64,000 bases of DNA from Thermanaerovibrio velox DSM 12556 (GCF_000237825.1 NZ_CM001377.1:682001-746000), one strand, 5' to 3'. Shown: positions 28,860-37,295, counted from the first letter of the stretch. The notes: generated by a model from the sequence alone, not told the origin. Made by a program: numbers and translations.

Positions 28860-28868
28860 TGTTAAAAT
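28840..28868 (+). promoter_or_regulatory. Promoter of the tRNA-Pro gene
   Basis: TTGACG (28840-28845), 17-base spacer, TAAAAT (28863-28868); start expected about 28875, just before the tRNA. Confidence 0.75.
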
Positions 28869-28878
28869 CCTTCCCGTT

Positions 28879-28956
28879 CGGGGCGTAGCGCAGTCTGGTT
28901 AGCGCGCTTGGTTCGGGACCAAGAGGTCGGAAGTTCGAATCTTCTCGCCCCGACCA
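28879..28956 (+). tRNA. tRNA-Pro, anticodon CGG
   Basis: Acceptor stem CGGGGCG (28879-28885) pairs with CGCCCCG (28946-28952), discriminator A, encoded CCA at 28954-28956. Anticodon arm CTTGG-TTCGGGA-CCAAG gives CGG; T-loop GTTCGAATC. A terminator follows directly. Confidence 0.95.
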
Positions 28957-28966
28957 GGAGAACTCC

Positions 28967-28992
28967 GGAGGCCCTTAAGGGTCTCCTTTTTT
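28967..28992 (+). terminator. Terminator after tRNA-Pro
   Basis: GGAGGCCC (28967-28974) pairs with GGGTCTCC (28979-28986), one G-U, TTAA loop, then six T. The remaining bases to 29183 hold nothing recognisable. Confidence 0.9.
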
Positions 28993-29183
28993 ATTTTTGC
29001 CTGGTTATTCTGAGGTTGGCTTGCCTTTTCCCTTCCCTGCTGTGGGAGGTAGTCTTCCCCTGCTATGTTCGTCTTTTTGTCCTTTGTCGGTCCCCCTTGG
29101 GTTTCTCGTTCTGGGTGTTTGAAGTCAGGCGATGCCAAGGCTTATGGGGCTTGGGCGATGGTTCGGCATGACGGTCCGGGTGA

Positions 29184-29212
29184 TTGACTATAAATGACTT
29201 TTGCTGTAACAT
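29184..29212 (+). promoter_or_regulatory. Promoter of smpB
   Basis: TTGACT (29184-29189), 17-base spacer, TAACAT (29207-29212), about 25 bases before the smpB start. Confidence 0.7.
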
Positions 29213-29237
29213 TCGCTTAGAATGGGGGTGTTGAGGG

Positions 29238-29693
29238 ATGGAGAGGGATCGAGTCGTGGCGCAGAACCGGAAGGCCCGGTTCGACTACTTCATCTTGGAC
29301 ACCCTGGAGGTAGGGATTGTGCTGACCGGCACGGAGATAAAGTCGTTGCGGGAGGGCCGGGTTAACCTGAAGGATGGCTATGCCACCGTCAAGGACGGTG
29401 AGCTTTGGCTTATGGGGGTTCACATATCGCCCTACGAGAAGGGCAGCTATTACAATGTGGATCCGGAGCGCCCCAGGAAGCTTTTGGCCTCCAAGGGTGA
29501 GATTTTGAGGTTGTATCAGAAGCTGCGGGAGAAGGGGCTTACGCTGGTTCCGTTGAGGATATACATCAAGAACAACCGGTGGGCCAAGGTAGAGCTGGGG
29601 CTTGCTAAGGGCAAGGCCCTTCACGATAAGAGGGATGCCCTTGCGGAGAAGCAGGCTAAGCGGGAGATGGAGAGGGCCATGAGGTCTAGGTGA
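29238..29693 (+). CDS. smpB: SsrA-binding protein SmpB
   Basis: Binds tmRNA and brings it to stalled ribosomes for trans-translation. 151 residues: VAQNRKARFDYFI start, TGTEIKSLREGRVNLKDGYA, the KLLLH-like LRIYIKNNRWAKVELGLAKGK block, and a basic tail (DKRDALAEKQAKREMERAMRSR region) that enters the A site. ATG at 29238 follows GGGGG. Its RNA partner ssrA is the next gene downstream, 104 bases on. Confidence 0.97.
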   Translation: MERDRVVAQNRKARFDYFILDTLEVGIVLTGTEIKSLREGRVNLKDGYATVKDGELWLMGVHISPYEKGSYYNVDPERPRKLLASKGEILRLYQKLREKGLTLVPLRIYIKNNRWAKVELGLAKGKALHDKRDALAEKQAKREMERAMRSR

Positions 29694-29797
29694 AGGCCCG
29701 TGGTGTTTGTGGTTGCGGCAGAGGGGATTTTTGTGGATCCTATTGGTTAGGTTGGGGGTTTATTCCAAGGCGTTTTTAGGATATCTTTAGGTTGAGA

Positions 29798-30149
29798 GGG
29801 GGCGACAGGTTTCGACGGCAAGCGGAGGGTTTAGGAGAGCGAGCCGAGGTTGGGGCAGCCTCGTAAATAAGGTCCCAAAAAGAAAAACGCCAACGATAAC
29901 TACGCTCTGGCTGCTTAGTTAGCAGCCACGTTCTCCGGTGCTTAGCCGCCGTGTGCCGGAAGGACGTCAAACAGGCGGCTAGGAGATCAGCATCGTCCTC
30001 CGGCTGGTCTTCGAGACTCTAGGGGGGCTCGGGGAAGGGTATCCCGTCCGTGGGAGACCGTTTCCTTAGACTTAAAACGCGGACTACGCTCGTAGCGCTC
30101 CTAGGCTGGCCATTGTCGGACGGGGGTTCGATTCCCCCCGCCTCCACCA
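29798..30149 (+). ncRNA. ssrA: tmRNA (ssrA), tag peptide ANDNYALAA
   Basis: 352-base transfer-messenger RNA. The 5' end GGGGGCG (29798-29804) pairs with CGCCTCC (30139-30145) to form the tRNA-like acceptor stem; discriminator A and CCA end it at 30149. The T-arm GGGGGTTCGATTCCCCC lies at 30122-30138. The resume codon GCC is at 29889, and the tag frame to TAG (29916-29918) reads ANDNYALAA, matching the usual proteolysis-signal pattern. Several pseudoknot-type stems fill the middle. A possible promoter is TTTATT-N17-TATCTT at 29759-29787. Confidence 0.96.
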
Positions 30150-30181
30150 TATTTGAACAGCACAATGATAAGGTAGGTTAA

Positions 30182-30207
30182 AGCCCTGATAGATCAGGGT
30201 CTTTTTT
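30182..30207 (+). terminator. Terminator after ssrA
   Basis: CCCTGAT (30184-30190) with ATCAGGG (30193-30199), loop AG, followed by C and six T. Confidence 0.9.
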
Positions 30208-30209
30208 AT

Positions 30210-30682
30210 TTTGTAGCACAAATCAACTTGGAGGCGAGGGATATTGATAAAAAATATATCAAAAAAATCAAGAAACTGGGTGTATGCGCACAATAAAGAC
30301 GAATAAAGCGAATAAGGAACTGGTATAAAGGTTAAGGAGCAGAAGAAAAGGTGGGCAAGCTGTACATCAAAGGATGAATTACTGTTCAATTGGCGATGTG
30401 CAATGGCAAGGGCAGATGCCTTTGACTATATCCTTGTTCGCGAATTGTGCCATCTTTACTACAAAAACCACTCTAAAGACTTTTGGATTTTGCTTTCAAA
30501 AGTAATGCCAGACTATGAAAAAAGGAGAGAATGGCTAAGAAAGTATGGAGTAAGGATGGGTTTGTAGGGAGTGGATGGGATTAGAATTGTAGCTAAAAAA
30601 GATTATAAAGAAATATAAAGATAAAATTACAGCCAACTAAACGCAGGGGAAGGACAAACAGCCCTGGTGGTGAGGTGATCGT
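30210..30682. other. AT-rich stretch downstream of ssrA, likely foreign remnant
   Basis: Base composition is strikingly more AT-rich than the flanks. It holds many short stop-interrupted frames and the decayed YgjP-like fragment. No transposase, integrase or repeat of the ssrA 3' end was found. Because ssrA 3' ends are common integration sites, a decayed insertion is a reasonable inference. Confidence 0.6.
30316..30567 (+). pseudogene. Decayed YgjP-like M48 metallopeptidase fragment
   Basis: An open frame from the stop at 30313 to the TAG at 30565 encodes the C-terminal half of a YgjP-type zinc metallopeptidase: KKRWASCTSKDELLFNW matches the family RWGSC block, then FDYILVRELCHLYYKNHS and MPDYEKRREWL. 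The catalytic HExxH is damaged: VRELCH, with Arg for the first His. There is no start codon near its 5' end, and the N-terminal half is absent. Codon use is AT-rich, unlike neighbours. It is a remnant of a transferred gene, and inactive as a protease if expressed. Confidence 0.8.
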
Positions 30683-31162
30683 TTGTTTCCTTGGATCCTT
30701 TATGCTGTTGCCGGGTTTGCGCTTTGCATTTCCTACGTTAAAGACCGAGAGAGGACTAGAAAGGGGGTTCTCAAAGCCCTTAGAGCCTTTGAGGGGATAC
30801 TGCCCCAGCTGTTGGGAGTGCTCCTGCTCATAGGGATTGGCATGACATTGCTTAACCCCTCCGCCATAGCTGCCCTGCTGGGGAAGCAAAGCGGCGTATC
30901 CGGCGTCCTCTTGGCCTTGCTGATAGGATCCATAACCCTTATGCCCGGCTTCGTTGCGTTTCCCCTGGCATCTGCCATGGTTAAGGCCGGGGCTGGTTAT
31001 GCCCAGATGGGGGCCTTCGTATCGTCCCTCATGATGGTTGGGGTAGTCACGTTTCCCATGGAGGCCAAGATCCTAGGGGTGAGGCTGGCCCTGTGGAGAA
31101 ACCTTCTTTCCTTGGTGCTTTCATTCTTTATAGCCCTGGTGTTAGGACGGGTCATGGGATGA
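30683..31162 (+). CDS. Half-permease A, COG0701/ArsP-like membrane protein
   Basis: 159 residues with about five hydrophobic segments (residues about 2-19, 41-58, 70-94, 107-125, 137-156). It resembles one half of the DUF318/YraQ permease family: GFVAFPLASAMVKAGAGYAQMG. TTG start with GAGGTGAT just upstream. Its TGA overlaps the start of the second half as ATGA. The substrate is unknown; the next gene, a zinc exporter, hints at metal or oxyanion transport. Confidence 0.7.
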   Translation: MFPWILYAVAGFALCISYVKDRERTRKGVLKALRAFEGILPQLLGVLLLIGIGMTLLNPSAIAALLGKQSGVSGVLLALLIGSITLMPGFVAFPLASAMVKAGAGYAQMGAFVSSLMMVGVVTFPMEAKILGVRLALWRNLLSLVLSFFIALVLGRVMG

Positions 31163-31671
31163 GGGCCGTAGTCTATCGCTACCGCTTCTTCCTGTCCGTT
31201 GCACTGGTGGCTGTTGGGATATCACTTTTTAAGCCCCATCTCGGCAGGGGCATCATCGTTTTAAGCCTCTCGAACCTTAAGGAGATGCTATCGATTATAC
31301 CGCCCATATTCGTTCTGCTTGGCCTGCTTGACGTTTGGGTTGATAGGTCCACCATGATGCGTTTTACGGGCCCCGGTTCTGGACTTAAGGGGGTTCTAGT
31401 GTCCTTCCTAATGGGCTCCGCCGCAGCCGGCCCGTTGTATGCCGCGTTCCCGGTTGCGGAGGTGATGATATCCAAGGGTGCCAGCATGTTTAACGTGATG
31501 GTGTTCCTTGGCGCATGGTCCACCACCAAGATCCCCCTTTTGATGTTCGAGATGGCTAACATGGGATATAGGTTTACCGTGACGAGGCTTGTCATGAGCA
31601 TCGCGGGAATACTTCTCATAGCTCGCTTGCTGGACTCCTTCATCGGTCCCCCCGATAATTCTACGAACTAG
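31159..31671 (+). CDS. Half-permease B, COG0701/ArsP-like membrane protein
   Basis: 170 residues with about five hydrophobic segments, and the motif LYAAFPVAEVMISKGASMFN, which parallels the AFPLASAMVKAGAGY of the gene before it. ATG at 31159, in ATGA overlap with the first gene. The two proteins probably form one permease from two related halves; an odd number of segments in each would place them in opposite orientation. The family assignment is by resemblance only. Confidence 0.7.
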   Translation: MRAVVYRYRFFLSVALVAVGISLFKPHLGRGIIVLSLSNLKEMLSIIPPIFVLLGLLDVWVDRSTMMRFTGPGSGLKGVLVSFLMGSAAAGPLYAAFPVAEVMISKGASMFNVMVFLGAWSTTKIPLLMFEMANMGYRFTVTRLVMSIAGILLIARLLDSFIGPPDNSTN

Positions 31672-31700
31672 CTAAATGTGACTGTTTATTGGAAATGGGC

Positions 31701-31730
31701 TTGACTTGGACTCAAAAGAGTGAAATTATT
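31701..31730 (+). promoter_or_regulatory. Probable promoter of the zinc exporter gene
   Basis: TTGACT (31701-31706), 18-base spacer, ATTATT (31725-31730). A short GTGA...TCAC repeat flanks the -10. Confidence 0.5.
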
Positions 31731-31771
31731 GTCACGTAAATAGGACACTTAAGGGCTAGGAGGTTTTTGTT

Positions 31772-32743
31772 TTGGCTTTCTATCGCGAGGATGAACACGT
31801 CCATCACGATTTACACGGTCATCATGGGCATCATCACCATAAGGCTTCCGATGGCACAACGGAGGGCAGACTTGTTTTATCGTTAATTTTTAATCTTTTG
31901 ATAACCTTGGCCGAGGTGGTCGGTGGTGTGATGTCCAACAGCTTGGCGCTGCTGTCCGATGCGGTTCATAACCTTTCCGATGCTTCGTCCCTAGGGGTAA
32001 GCTGGTTGGCCATGAGGATAGCCCGCATGGAGAGGACCCCTTCCCACTCCTTCGGTTTCAAGCGGGCAGAGGTGCTGGCTTCACTTCTCAACACCGTGGC
32101 TTTAATTGGAGTAGGAGTGTTCCTCTTGGTGGAGGCGGTTCGTAAGTTCCTGCATCCTGACGTGATAGCCGGTGGAGTAATGCTGTCCGTGGCGGTGGTG
32201 GGCCTACTGGGGAATCTTCTAACCGCTTTGCTCCTTCATAGGGATTCCAAGGAAAACCTTAACGTGCGATCTGCTTACCTCCACATCGTGATGGATGCCC
32301 TATCATCGGTGGGGGTTATAGTGGCGGCAATCTTTGTAATGAAGTTCCGTTGGTACTGGCTGGATCCCCTGCTAACCTTCGGAGTGTCCGTTTACGTGCT
32401 TAGAGAATCCTTCCCATTGCTAAAGGAATCTCTTCACATCCTAATGCAAGGTACTCCGGAAGGAGTGGACATCAATGCCCTGGTCCAACATGTGGAGGAG
32501 ATCCCAGAGGTCGTTAACATGCATCACCTTCACATTTGGACCACCGACGGAAGGGATATGTTCCTCGAGGCCCACGTGACCCTCCAGGACTCCGCCAAGG
32601 ACCACACGGACATTGTGCTGTCCCAGGTGACCTCCTTGATACAGAGGCATTTTAACATATCTCATGTGACCCTTCAGATGGAGTTCTCCTGCTGTATCGG
32701 GGCTCCGCTAGACTGTGGCGGTGTAAATGCCCGGGCGGTTTAG
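31772..32743 (+). CDS. Cation diffusion facilitator (CzcD/ZitB-like zinc exporter)
   Basis: Inner-membrane metal/proton antiporter exporting zinc or similar divalent ions. 323 residues: a His-rich N-terminus (HVHHDLHGHHGHHHH), six membrane segments, the paired metal-site motifs SDAVHNLSD and HIVMDALSS (HxxxD type) in segments II and V, and a cytoplasmic C-terminal domain (residues about 215-310, MHHLHIWTTDG). TTG start with GGAGG 8 bases upstream. Regulated, if at all, by the promoter at 31701. Confidence 0.93.
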   Translation: MAFYREDEHVHHDLHGHHGHHHHKASDGTTEGRLVLSLIFNLLITLAEVVGGVMSNSLALLSDAVHNLSDASSLGVSWLAMRIARMERTPSHSFGFKRAEVLASLLNTVALIGVGVFLLVEAVRKFLHPDVIAGGVMLSVAVVGLLGNLLTALLLHRDSKENLNVRSAYLHIVMDALSSVGVIVAAIFVMKFRWYWLDPLLTFGVSVYVLRESFPLLKESLHILMQGTPEGVDINALVQHVEEIPEVVNMHHLHIWTTDGRDMFLEAHVTLQDSAKDHTDIVLSQVTSLIQRHFNISHVTLQMEFSCCIGAPLDCGGVNARAV

Positions 32744-32820
32744 TGCGGAATGGTACCTAGATTGTGCGCAGCGGCTCCGCATTGTGCGATGAGATGGAGG
32801 TTGCCTGGTTTTAAGACAGT

Positions 32821-32863
32821 TAAAACTGCGAAGTCCCCAGGGACTGGCCTGAGGACTTCGCAG
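32821..32863 (-). terminator. Terminator of fliD
   Basis: On the minus strand, an 11-base perfect stem CTGCGAAGTCC/GGACTTCGCAG (32853-32863 with 32826-32836) is followed by TTTT (32822-32825). Confidence 0.85.
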
Positions 32864-32923
32864 GTCTGTTAGGCGGATGGGCTGAACGCTACCAGGCAAT
32901 CCCCATGATGCCCCGGTTGGCGT

Positions 32924-35422
32924 TCACTGCTGCTTTACCCCTGACAGCTGCGCCACTATCCCCGCAAGCCACGATAACTGCTGGTTCATCTTTGATATGG
33001 TCTTCTCCATCGCCACGAACTGGTTGTAATACGACTGCTGCATTATCTTCAGCCTGTTTTCAAAGTCCGCTATGCGTTTGTCTATCGCCTTCTGCTGCTC
33101 CTTTATCGAGCTCACCCTTGCGGCGATCCGGCCTTTGACCACCACCTCGGTGCCCACCGTCACCTGGGTTGTATCAACCATGTTGCCCAAGAACTGGTCA
33201 AGCTTGTTCATGATGGAGGACATTAGGTTAGCCACTCCGTTGTTATCGTCCCTCATCCTAGCCATGAAGGTCTCCACGTTGAACTCGAGCTTGCCGCTCT
33301 TCCCGTAATTGGCCTTCTCGGTGGCTATACCTGCGTAGGTCACAGAGTTTCTCGTGCCGTCCTGGGAGAAGCCCATGGTGCTTAAGCTTCCGGTGGTGCT
33401 TATGGCCACCTTGCCGGGGTCATACGTGTACTGGACGGAGTAATTCCCCGAGGGGCGTCTCCCGCCGGAGAGCCAAACTATGCGGCTTTCAAAGGCCCCG
33501 TTGGAGTTCTCCACGGTCTGCACCGTGTAATCCACGTTCTCGGTGTACACCGTGCTGCCCTGCTTGATCACCAAAGCCCCCGATATAGGTGCGGCGACGC
33601 TAGGGGTATAGGGCAATAGATCCCAGCTGGAAGCGGTGTTCCTGCTCACCGTGTCTGACCTGGTGGTTCGGCCGTCTATGCTGTTCGACGTGGACCTTAT
33701 TACCAGTTTGCCTTTTTCCACCGAGACCGATAAGGGCAGTTTCCCTCCTTTGGGGTTGCCGTTGGTGCCCGCGGTGGCATCGGTGAGACCCGTGAGCTTC
33801 GCCTTTATGTTCTCCAGGGAGTCACTTTCTGAAACCGTTATCCTTGCCCTCATGCCGCCTATGTCCAGCACCATGTCCCCCTTGATGTTGAGTGGTGTGG
33901 TGGAGGACAGATAACCCCTGGAGGAGTAGGTGTTGGGTAGGTTACTAAGGGGAAAGGATATCAACTGCCTCATCTGATCCTTTATCTGCCAAAGCAGCGA
34001 ATCCCCATGAAGCAAACCGAACTTCTTGTAGAAGTCGTCGTTCTTGTTGCTCCCCGATGCTTTCTCCGTCTTGCTCTCCTCGGTGAGTCGAATGTTTATC
34101 CAATCCATAACGTCGTTGTAGGCGGCGACGAAGTTGTTAAGCCCCTCAACAGCGGATTGGGCGTCCACGGTAACGTCTAACCGCACGGTTCCCGTCCCAA
34201 CCAGGTTGAGCTTCACTCCGGCGATGAGGTCCTCTACGGTGTTGCTGTCCCGTTCCACCTCCTGTCCGTCAACCTCGAACAGGGCGTTCTGGGCCCCCGT
34301 GTGCCCCGACGTCCCCATGAGGCCAAGGCCGGTCCCGGACAGCTTGTCCCCAGATACTACCGTACCGGATACGTCCTGAAGGTAGAAGACGTTGTCGTTG
34401 GAGTAGTAAAGATATTTTACGGTGTAATTTGTGCTCGTGGCGGGCTGTGATGATGATGTCCAGGTTATCTCCCCGGTGGAGGAGTTGTAGGTGAAATGCT
34501 TGCCCTCCACATACGTGTTGCTCCCCTGGGTTATGAGTATGGATGAAGGACGGGGAGAAGGCAGCGCCATGTTATCCGTGGCCCCTGTCCCCCTTGTTAT
34601 GGTTTCCGTGTCCTGGGAGTAGGTTACCTTGAAGTCCGATCCACTGGCTGGTTTGTTCGTGCCAAGCCACGTTATGGTTCCCGTAGCCGCGTCATAGGAG
34701 TAGTCCGTCCCGGACGCATAGGTCACGGATCCGGATTGGATCGTTACGGAGCTTGGATACCAGCCGTTGACCTCCCTGGGCAGATAAAAGGTGTTCGAAC
34801 TGCCCATCTTGAAGGTCTCTGAGGCTTTTGGCCCCGACCTGCCGAGCCCTGTGGCGGTGCTCTCTATGACTATGCGGTTGTCCACTATCTTGCTGGTTAT
34901 GGCGAGGTTGCTGCCGGTGCTGTCCAAGGCCTTTTGAATCTTTAGGTTTATATCCCGCAGTGAGTCGGAGTTGGCAACCGATACCTCCGCCCATTGTTTC
35001 CCCACGTATATTCTGAAGGTCCCGGACAGGTTGAGGGCGCTGCTCACGCTGTCAAACCTATCGGAGGTTCGCCTTTCCGCTTTGGCCACCTGGTTGACCT
35101 TTATGGTCCACTGATTTATTGCGGCAGACGTGTCCGCCGTGGCGGTTAGGATGGCATTGGCGGACTTGCCGGCCTCAAGGCTTGTTAGTTCCGCCTGTTT
35201 CTTGTTGTACGTGGAAGATAGTTTGAGAGAGGTTATGCTGTTGCGGAGCTGTTTCATGCTGGCGGACAGCTCATCGTAAAGCCCCTTCTTCAGCTCCAGC
35301 TTGTCCTTCTCCTCCTGCCATATCTTCTCTGGCTTTCTAGCGTTCTCCATTATCTTGTCCAACATGGTCCCCCAGTCTATCTGGGAAGTCACGCCGGTGA
35401 ACTGAAACAAGGGATCCCCCAT
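32924..35422 (-). CDS. fliD: Flagellar filament cap protein FliD with inserted repeats
   Basis: Caps the growing flagellar filament and folds flagellin. 832 residues, much longer than the common 450-700. N-terminal FliD_N (FTGVTSQIDWGTMLDKIMENARKP region, coiled), C-terminal FliD_C ending in the coiled FENRLKIMQQSYYNQFVAMEKTISKMNQQ block. Between them lie three related beta-rich units (about residues 225-270, 290-340, 616-668) with pattern QGS.xY..G.D(Y/F)xY...TG.I.W and Y.V.Y. These are probably outer domains of the cap. ATG with GGAGG 8 bases upstream; a sigma-28-like promoter lies 75-100 bases upstream. Confidence 0.93.
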   Translation of the reverse strand: MGDPLFQFTGVTSQIDWGTMLDKIMENARKPEKIWQEEKDKLELKKGLYDELSASMKQLRNSITSLKLSSTYNKKQAELTSLEAGKSANAILTATADTSAAINQWTIKVNQVAKAERRTSDRFDSVSSALNLSGTFRIYVGKQWAEVSVANSDSLRDINLKIQKALDSTGSNLAITSKIVDNRIVIESTATGLGRSGPKASETFKMGSSNTFYLPREVNGWYPSSVTIQSGSVTYASGTDYSYDAATGTITWLGTNKPASGSDFKVTYSQDTETITRGTGATDNMALPSPRPSSILITQGSNTYVEGKHFTYNSSTGEITWTSSSQPATSTNYTVKYLYYSNDNVFYLQDVSGTVVSGDKLSGTGLGLMGTSGHTGAQNALFEVDGQEVERDSNTVEDLIAGVKLNLVGTGTVRLDVTVDAQSAVEGLNNFVAAYNDVMDWINIRLTEESKTEKASGSNKNDDFYKKFGLLHGDSLLWQIKDQMRQLISFPLSNLPNTYSSRGYLSSTTPLNIKGDMVLDIGGMRARITVSESDSLENIKAKLTGLTDATAGTNGNPKGGKLPLSVSVEKGKLVIRSTSNSIDGRTTRSDTVSRNTASSWDLLPYTPSVAAPISGALVIKQGSTVYTENVDYTVQTVENSNGAFESRIVWLSGGRRPSGNYSVQYTYDPGKVAISTTGSLSTMGFSQDGTRNSVTYAGIATEKANYGKSGKLEFNVETFMARMRDDNNGVANLMSSIMNKLDQFLGNMVDTTQVTVGTEVVVKGRIAARVSSIKEQQKAIDKRIADFENRLKIMQQSYYNQFVAMEKTISKMNQQLSWLAGIVAQLSGVKQQ

Positions 35423-35497
35423 GGGTGGAACCTCCTTTCATGACTCCTTGAGGGCTCTGAAAATCACAGGGCTCTGAAATAACATGGTTCAGCGTCT

Positions 35498-35525
35498 TTT
35501 TCGGATTCCGCGGCATTGAACTTTA
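35498..35525 (-). promoter_or_regulatory. Sigma-28-like promoter of fliD
   Basis: On the minus strand, TAAAGTTC (35518-35525), 12 bases, TCCGAAAA (35498-35505), compared with the flagellar consensus TAAAGTTT-N11-GCCGATAA. Confidence 0.55.
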
Positions 35526-35639
35526 TCTAACCCTTAGCTCAAACCGCCACGCACCATTGAACCATGTGAAGTGTGATCTTTGGTTTAATATACCATGTGG
35601 CATGGATAGGGGATATCCGCTGTAAGATCATAGGGCATA

Positions 35640-35676
35640 AGAAATTGGGGAAGGAGATCAATGCCCCTTCCCCAAT
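35640..35676 (-). terminator. Terminator after the unknown 192-residue gene
   Basis: 11-base stem: ATTGGGGAAGG (minus 35676-35666) with CCTTCCCCAAT (minus 35654-35644), followed by TTCTTATG. Confidence 0.8.
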
Positions 35677-35686
35677 CTGACATGTT

Positions 35687-36265
35687 CTACTGTCTCCCGT
35701 CACTTCGGCCGTCCGTCCAGGCGGTCCTCCCTGGACAGCCCGGTTTGGTGGACCATGGGACCTCCGTCCATCCCCAGGGGGTGACGATTATGGCTCTTAT
35801 TTCCACCCCCTGTTCCCTCAGGGCGTTTATGTGTCCCCCGAAGGCACAGGCCTCCCCGGTTATCCAATTGTCCGTGATAAGCCATATCCTGGAGCAGTGG
35901 CCTCGGCCGAAGATGGCTCCGTGGTCTATGGCCATCCGCAACGAATCCTCAAACATTATGGGCCCCACACCCAGAACCACCGCATCTTTATGACCCATTA
36001 CCTCCCCTCCGGAAGGCATGACGTCTGCAAAGGCCTGAACCCATCCTATCTGCGGAAGGAGTGCCTCCCCATCGGATTCTCCATTGCCCCAGAAGAGATC
36101 CTCCGCCTCCATGGGATATCTGCGTTCCGACAGGTACGTCAGCCACTGCTGAACCTGCTGAAGCAGTTTCTCCAGGTATCCCGGGTAGCCTCCGTCCATG
36201 GCACTGAGTATCTGCCCCACCGTAATGGGCTTATCTGGAAGGTCGTCGGGGTGTAGCCTTTTCAT
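35687..36265 (-). CDS. Protein of unknown function, 192 residues
   Basis: I do not recognise this protein. It starts MKRLHPDDLPDKP, contains helical LLQQVQQWLTYLSERRYP, and a central segment GPIMFEDSLRMAIDHGAIFG with alternating strand-like parts (RIWLITDN, IRAIIVTPWGW). Few Cys. No signal peptide. Ribosome site GGGAGGTGAAG upstream of the ATG. It is a single-gene unit with its own terminator next to fliD; no flagellar role is shown. Codon use is like that of the neighbours. Confidence 0.75.
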   Translation of the reverse strand: MKRLHPDDLPDKPITVGQILSAMDGGYPGYLEKLLQQVQQWLTYLSERRYPMEAEDLFWGNGESDGEALLPQIGWVQAFADVMPSGGEVMGHKDAVVLGVGPIMFEDSLRMAIDHGAIFGRGHCSRIWLITDNWITGEACAFGGHINALREQGVEIRAIIVTPWGWTEVPWSTKPGCPGRTAWTDGRSDGRQ

Positions 36266-36368
36266 ATTTCTTCACCTCCCACCCCTTTTAATCCCCATGA
36301 GCATAGCACAGCAATCGATTTGAGCATATACTTTTACCACGTTCCTCTCCAGTTATGAAGGGGGTAGT

Positions 36369-37295
36369 TTGAAAACGTCTACTTCTGGCATGTATCCAGA
36401 AAATTTCATTCGGTTCCTTGGCACCTCTGGGGCCAGGTTTTGCACGATGCACCAAATAAGGTCCAGCGGTGGCATCTTCTTCCGTTACGCCGGCTTTACG
36501 GGGGTTATAGATCCCGGTCCTGGGTGCTTGCATCATATGTGCAGGGCGGTGCCGGAACTTGACCCCACCGAACTTGATGGGGTGCTCATAACCCATCGGC
36601 ATCTGGATCACTGCGGCGATGCCAACGCAGTGGTGGAGGCCATGGTGGGAGGAGGTTACAGCTGCAGGGGGAGCCTTTTCCTGCCGTCCGACGCCCTGGG
36701 GGATGAACCGGTGATATTCCGCTACCTTATGAAAAAGGTTCGGCAAAAGATACTCCTAGAGGATCTATCTGACTATCCTTTGGGTGAGTCCGCCACGTTG
36801 CGGGCTTTCAAGCTAAAACACCACGGGGTTATGACGTTCGGTTTCCTCCTGAGGGGCAGCGGGCTTCCCAGCGTGGGCGTTGTAAGCGATACTGCCATGC
36901 TGCCGGTTGTCTATCAGGTGGCGGAGGCGAGCCAGGTGCTGATCATTAACGTAACCCTGGAGAGGAGGAGACCCAACCTGGAACACCTGTCCCTAGAGGA
37001 CGTTGAGGAGCTGCTAAGGGCTTCCAATGTTCCCTTGGTGCTTGTAACCCACATGGGGAGGGGCATAATCAAGAGGGGGCCCCATCTGGTAGAGGAGTAC
37101 TTCAAAGACCGCTTCCCCCATTCAAGAGTTGTTTGTGCGGATGACGGTATGGTGGTTGATTTGGCTATCCGTAGGGTTACGATGTTGGACGAGCTATCCC
37201 CCAGGGAGGGCAGTCATTCCATGAATCACCTTAAGGAGGACCTTATGGGATCTCCATTGGTAGACGGGTTTGAAGGGCATAAAAACCGTCCATGA
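36369..37295 (+). CDS. Metallo-beta-lactamase-fold hydrolase
   Basis: 308 residues with the MBL metal motif THRHLDHCGDANAV (HxHxDH) near residue 75-80, later HHGVMTFGF and VSDTAML with further ligands, and a final VLVTHMGRG. The Cys after the metal motif and RNase Z-like GTSGARF start are typical of the phosphodiesterase-like group. TTG start at 36369, 4 bases after GGGGG; an ATG at 36390 is the alternative. It is followed by malic enzyme 22 bases later. The substrate is unknown. Confidence 0.85.
   Translation: MKTSTSGMYPENFIRFLGTSGARFCTMHQIRSSGGIFFRYAGFTGVIDPGPGCLHHMCRAVPELDPTELDGVLITHRHLDHCGDANAVVEAMVGGGYSCRGSLFLPSDALGDEPVIFRYLMKKVRQKILLEDLSDYPLGESATLRAFKLKHHGVMTFGFLLRGSGLPSVGVVSDTAMLPVVYQVAEASQVLIINVTLERRRPNLEHLSLEDVEELLRASNVPLVLVTHMGRGIIKRGPHLVEEYFKDRFPHSRVVCADDGMVVDLAIRRVTMLDELSPREGSHSMNHLKEDLMGSPLVDGFEGHKNRP

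Noticed and set aside
30084-30389. A minus-strand ORF over the ssrA 3' end with residues WRRGESNPRPT
   Set aside because: This sequence is the well-known antisense reading of tRNA-like 3' ends in databases; it overlaps the tmRNA and its terminator.
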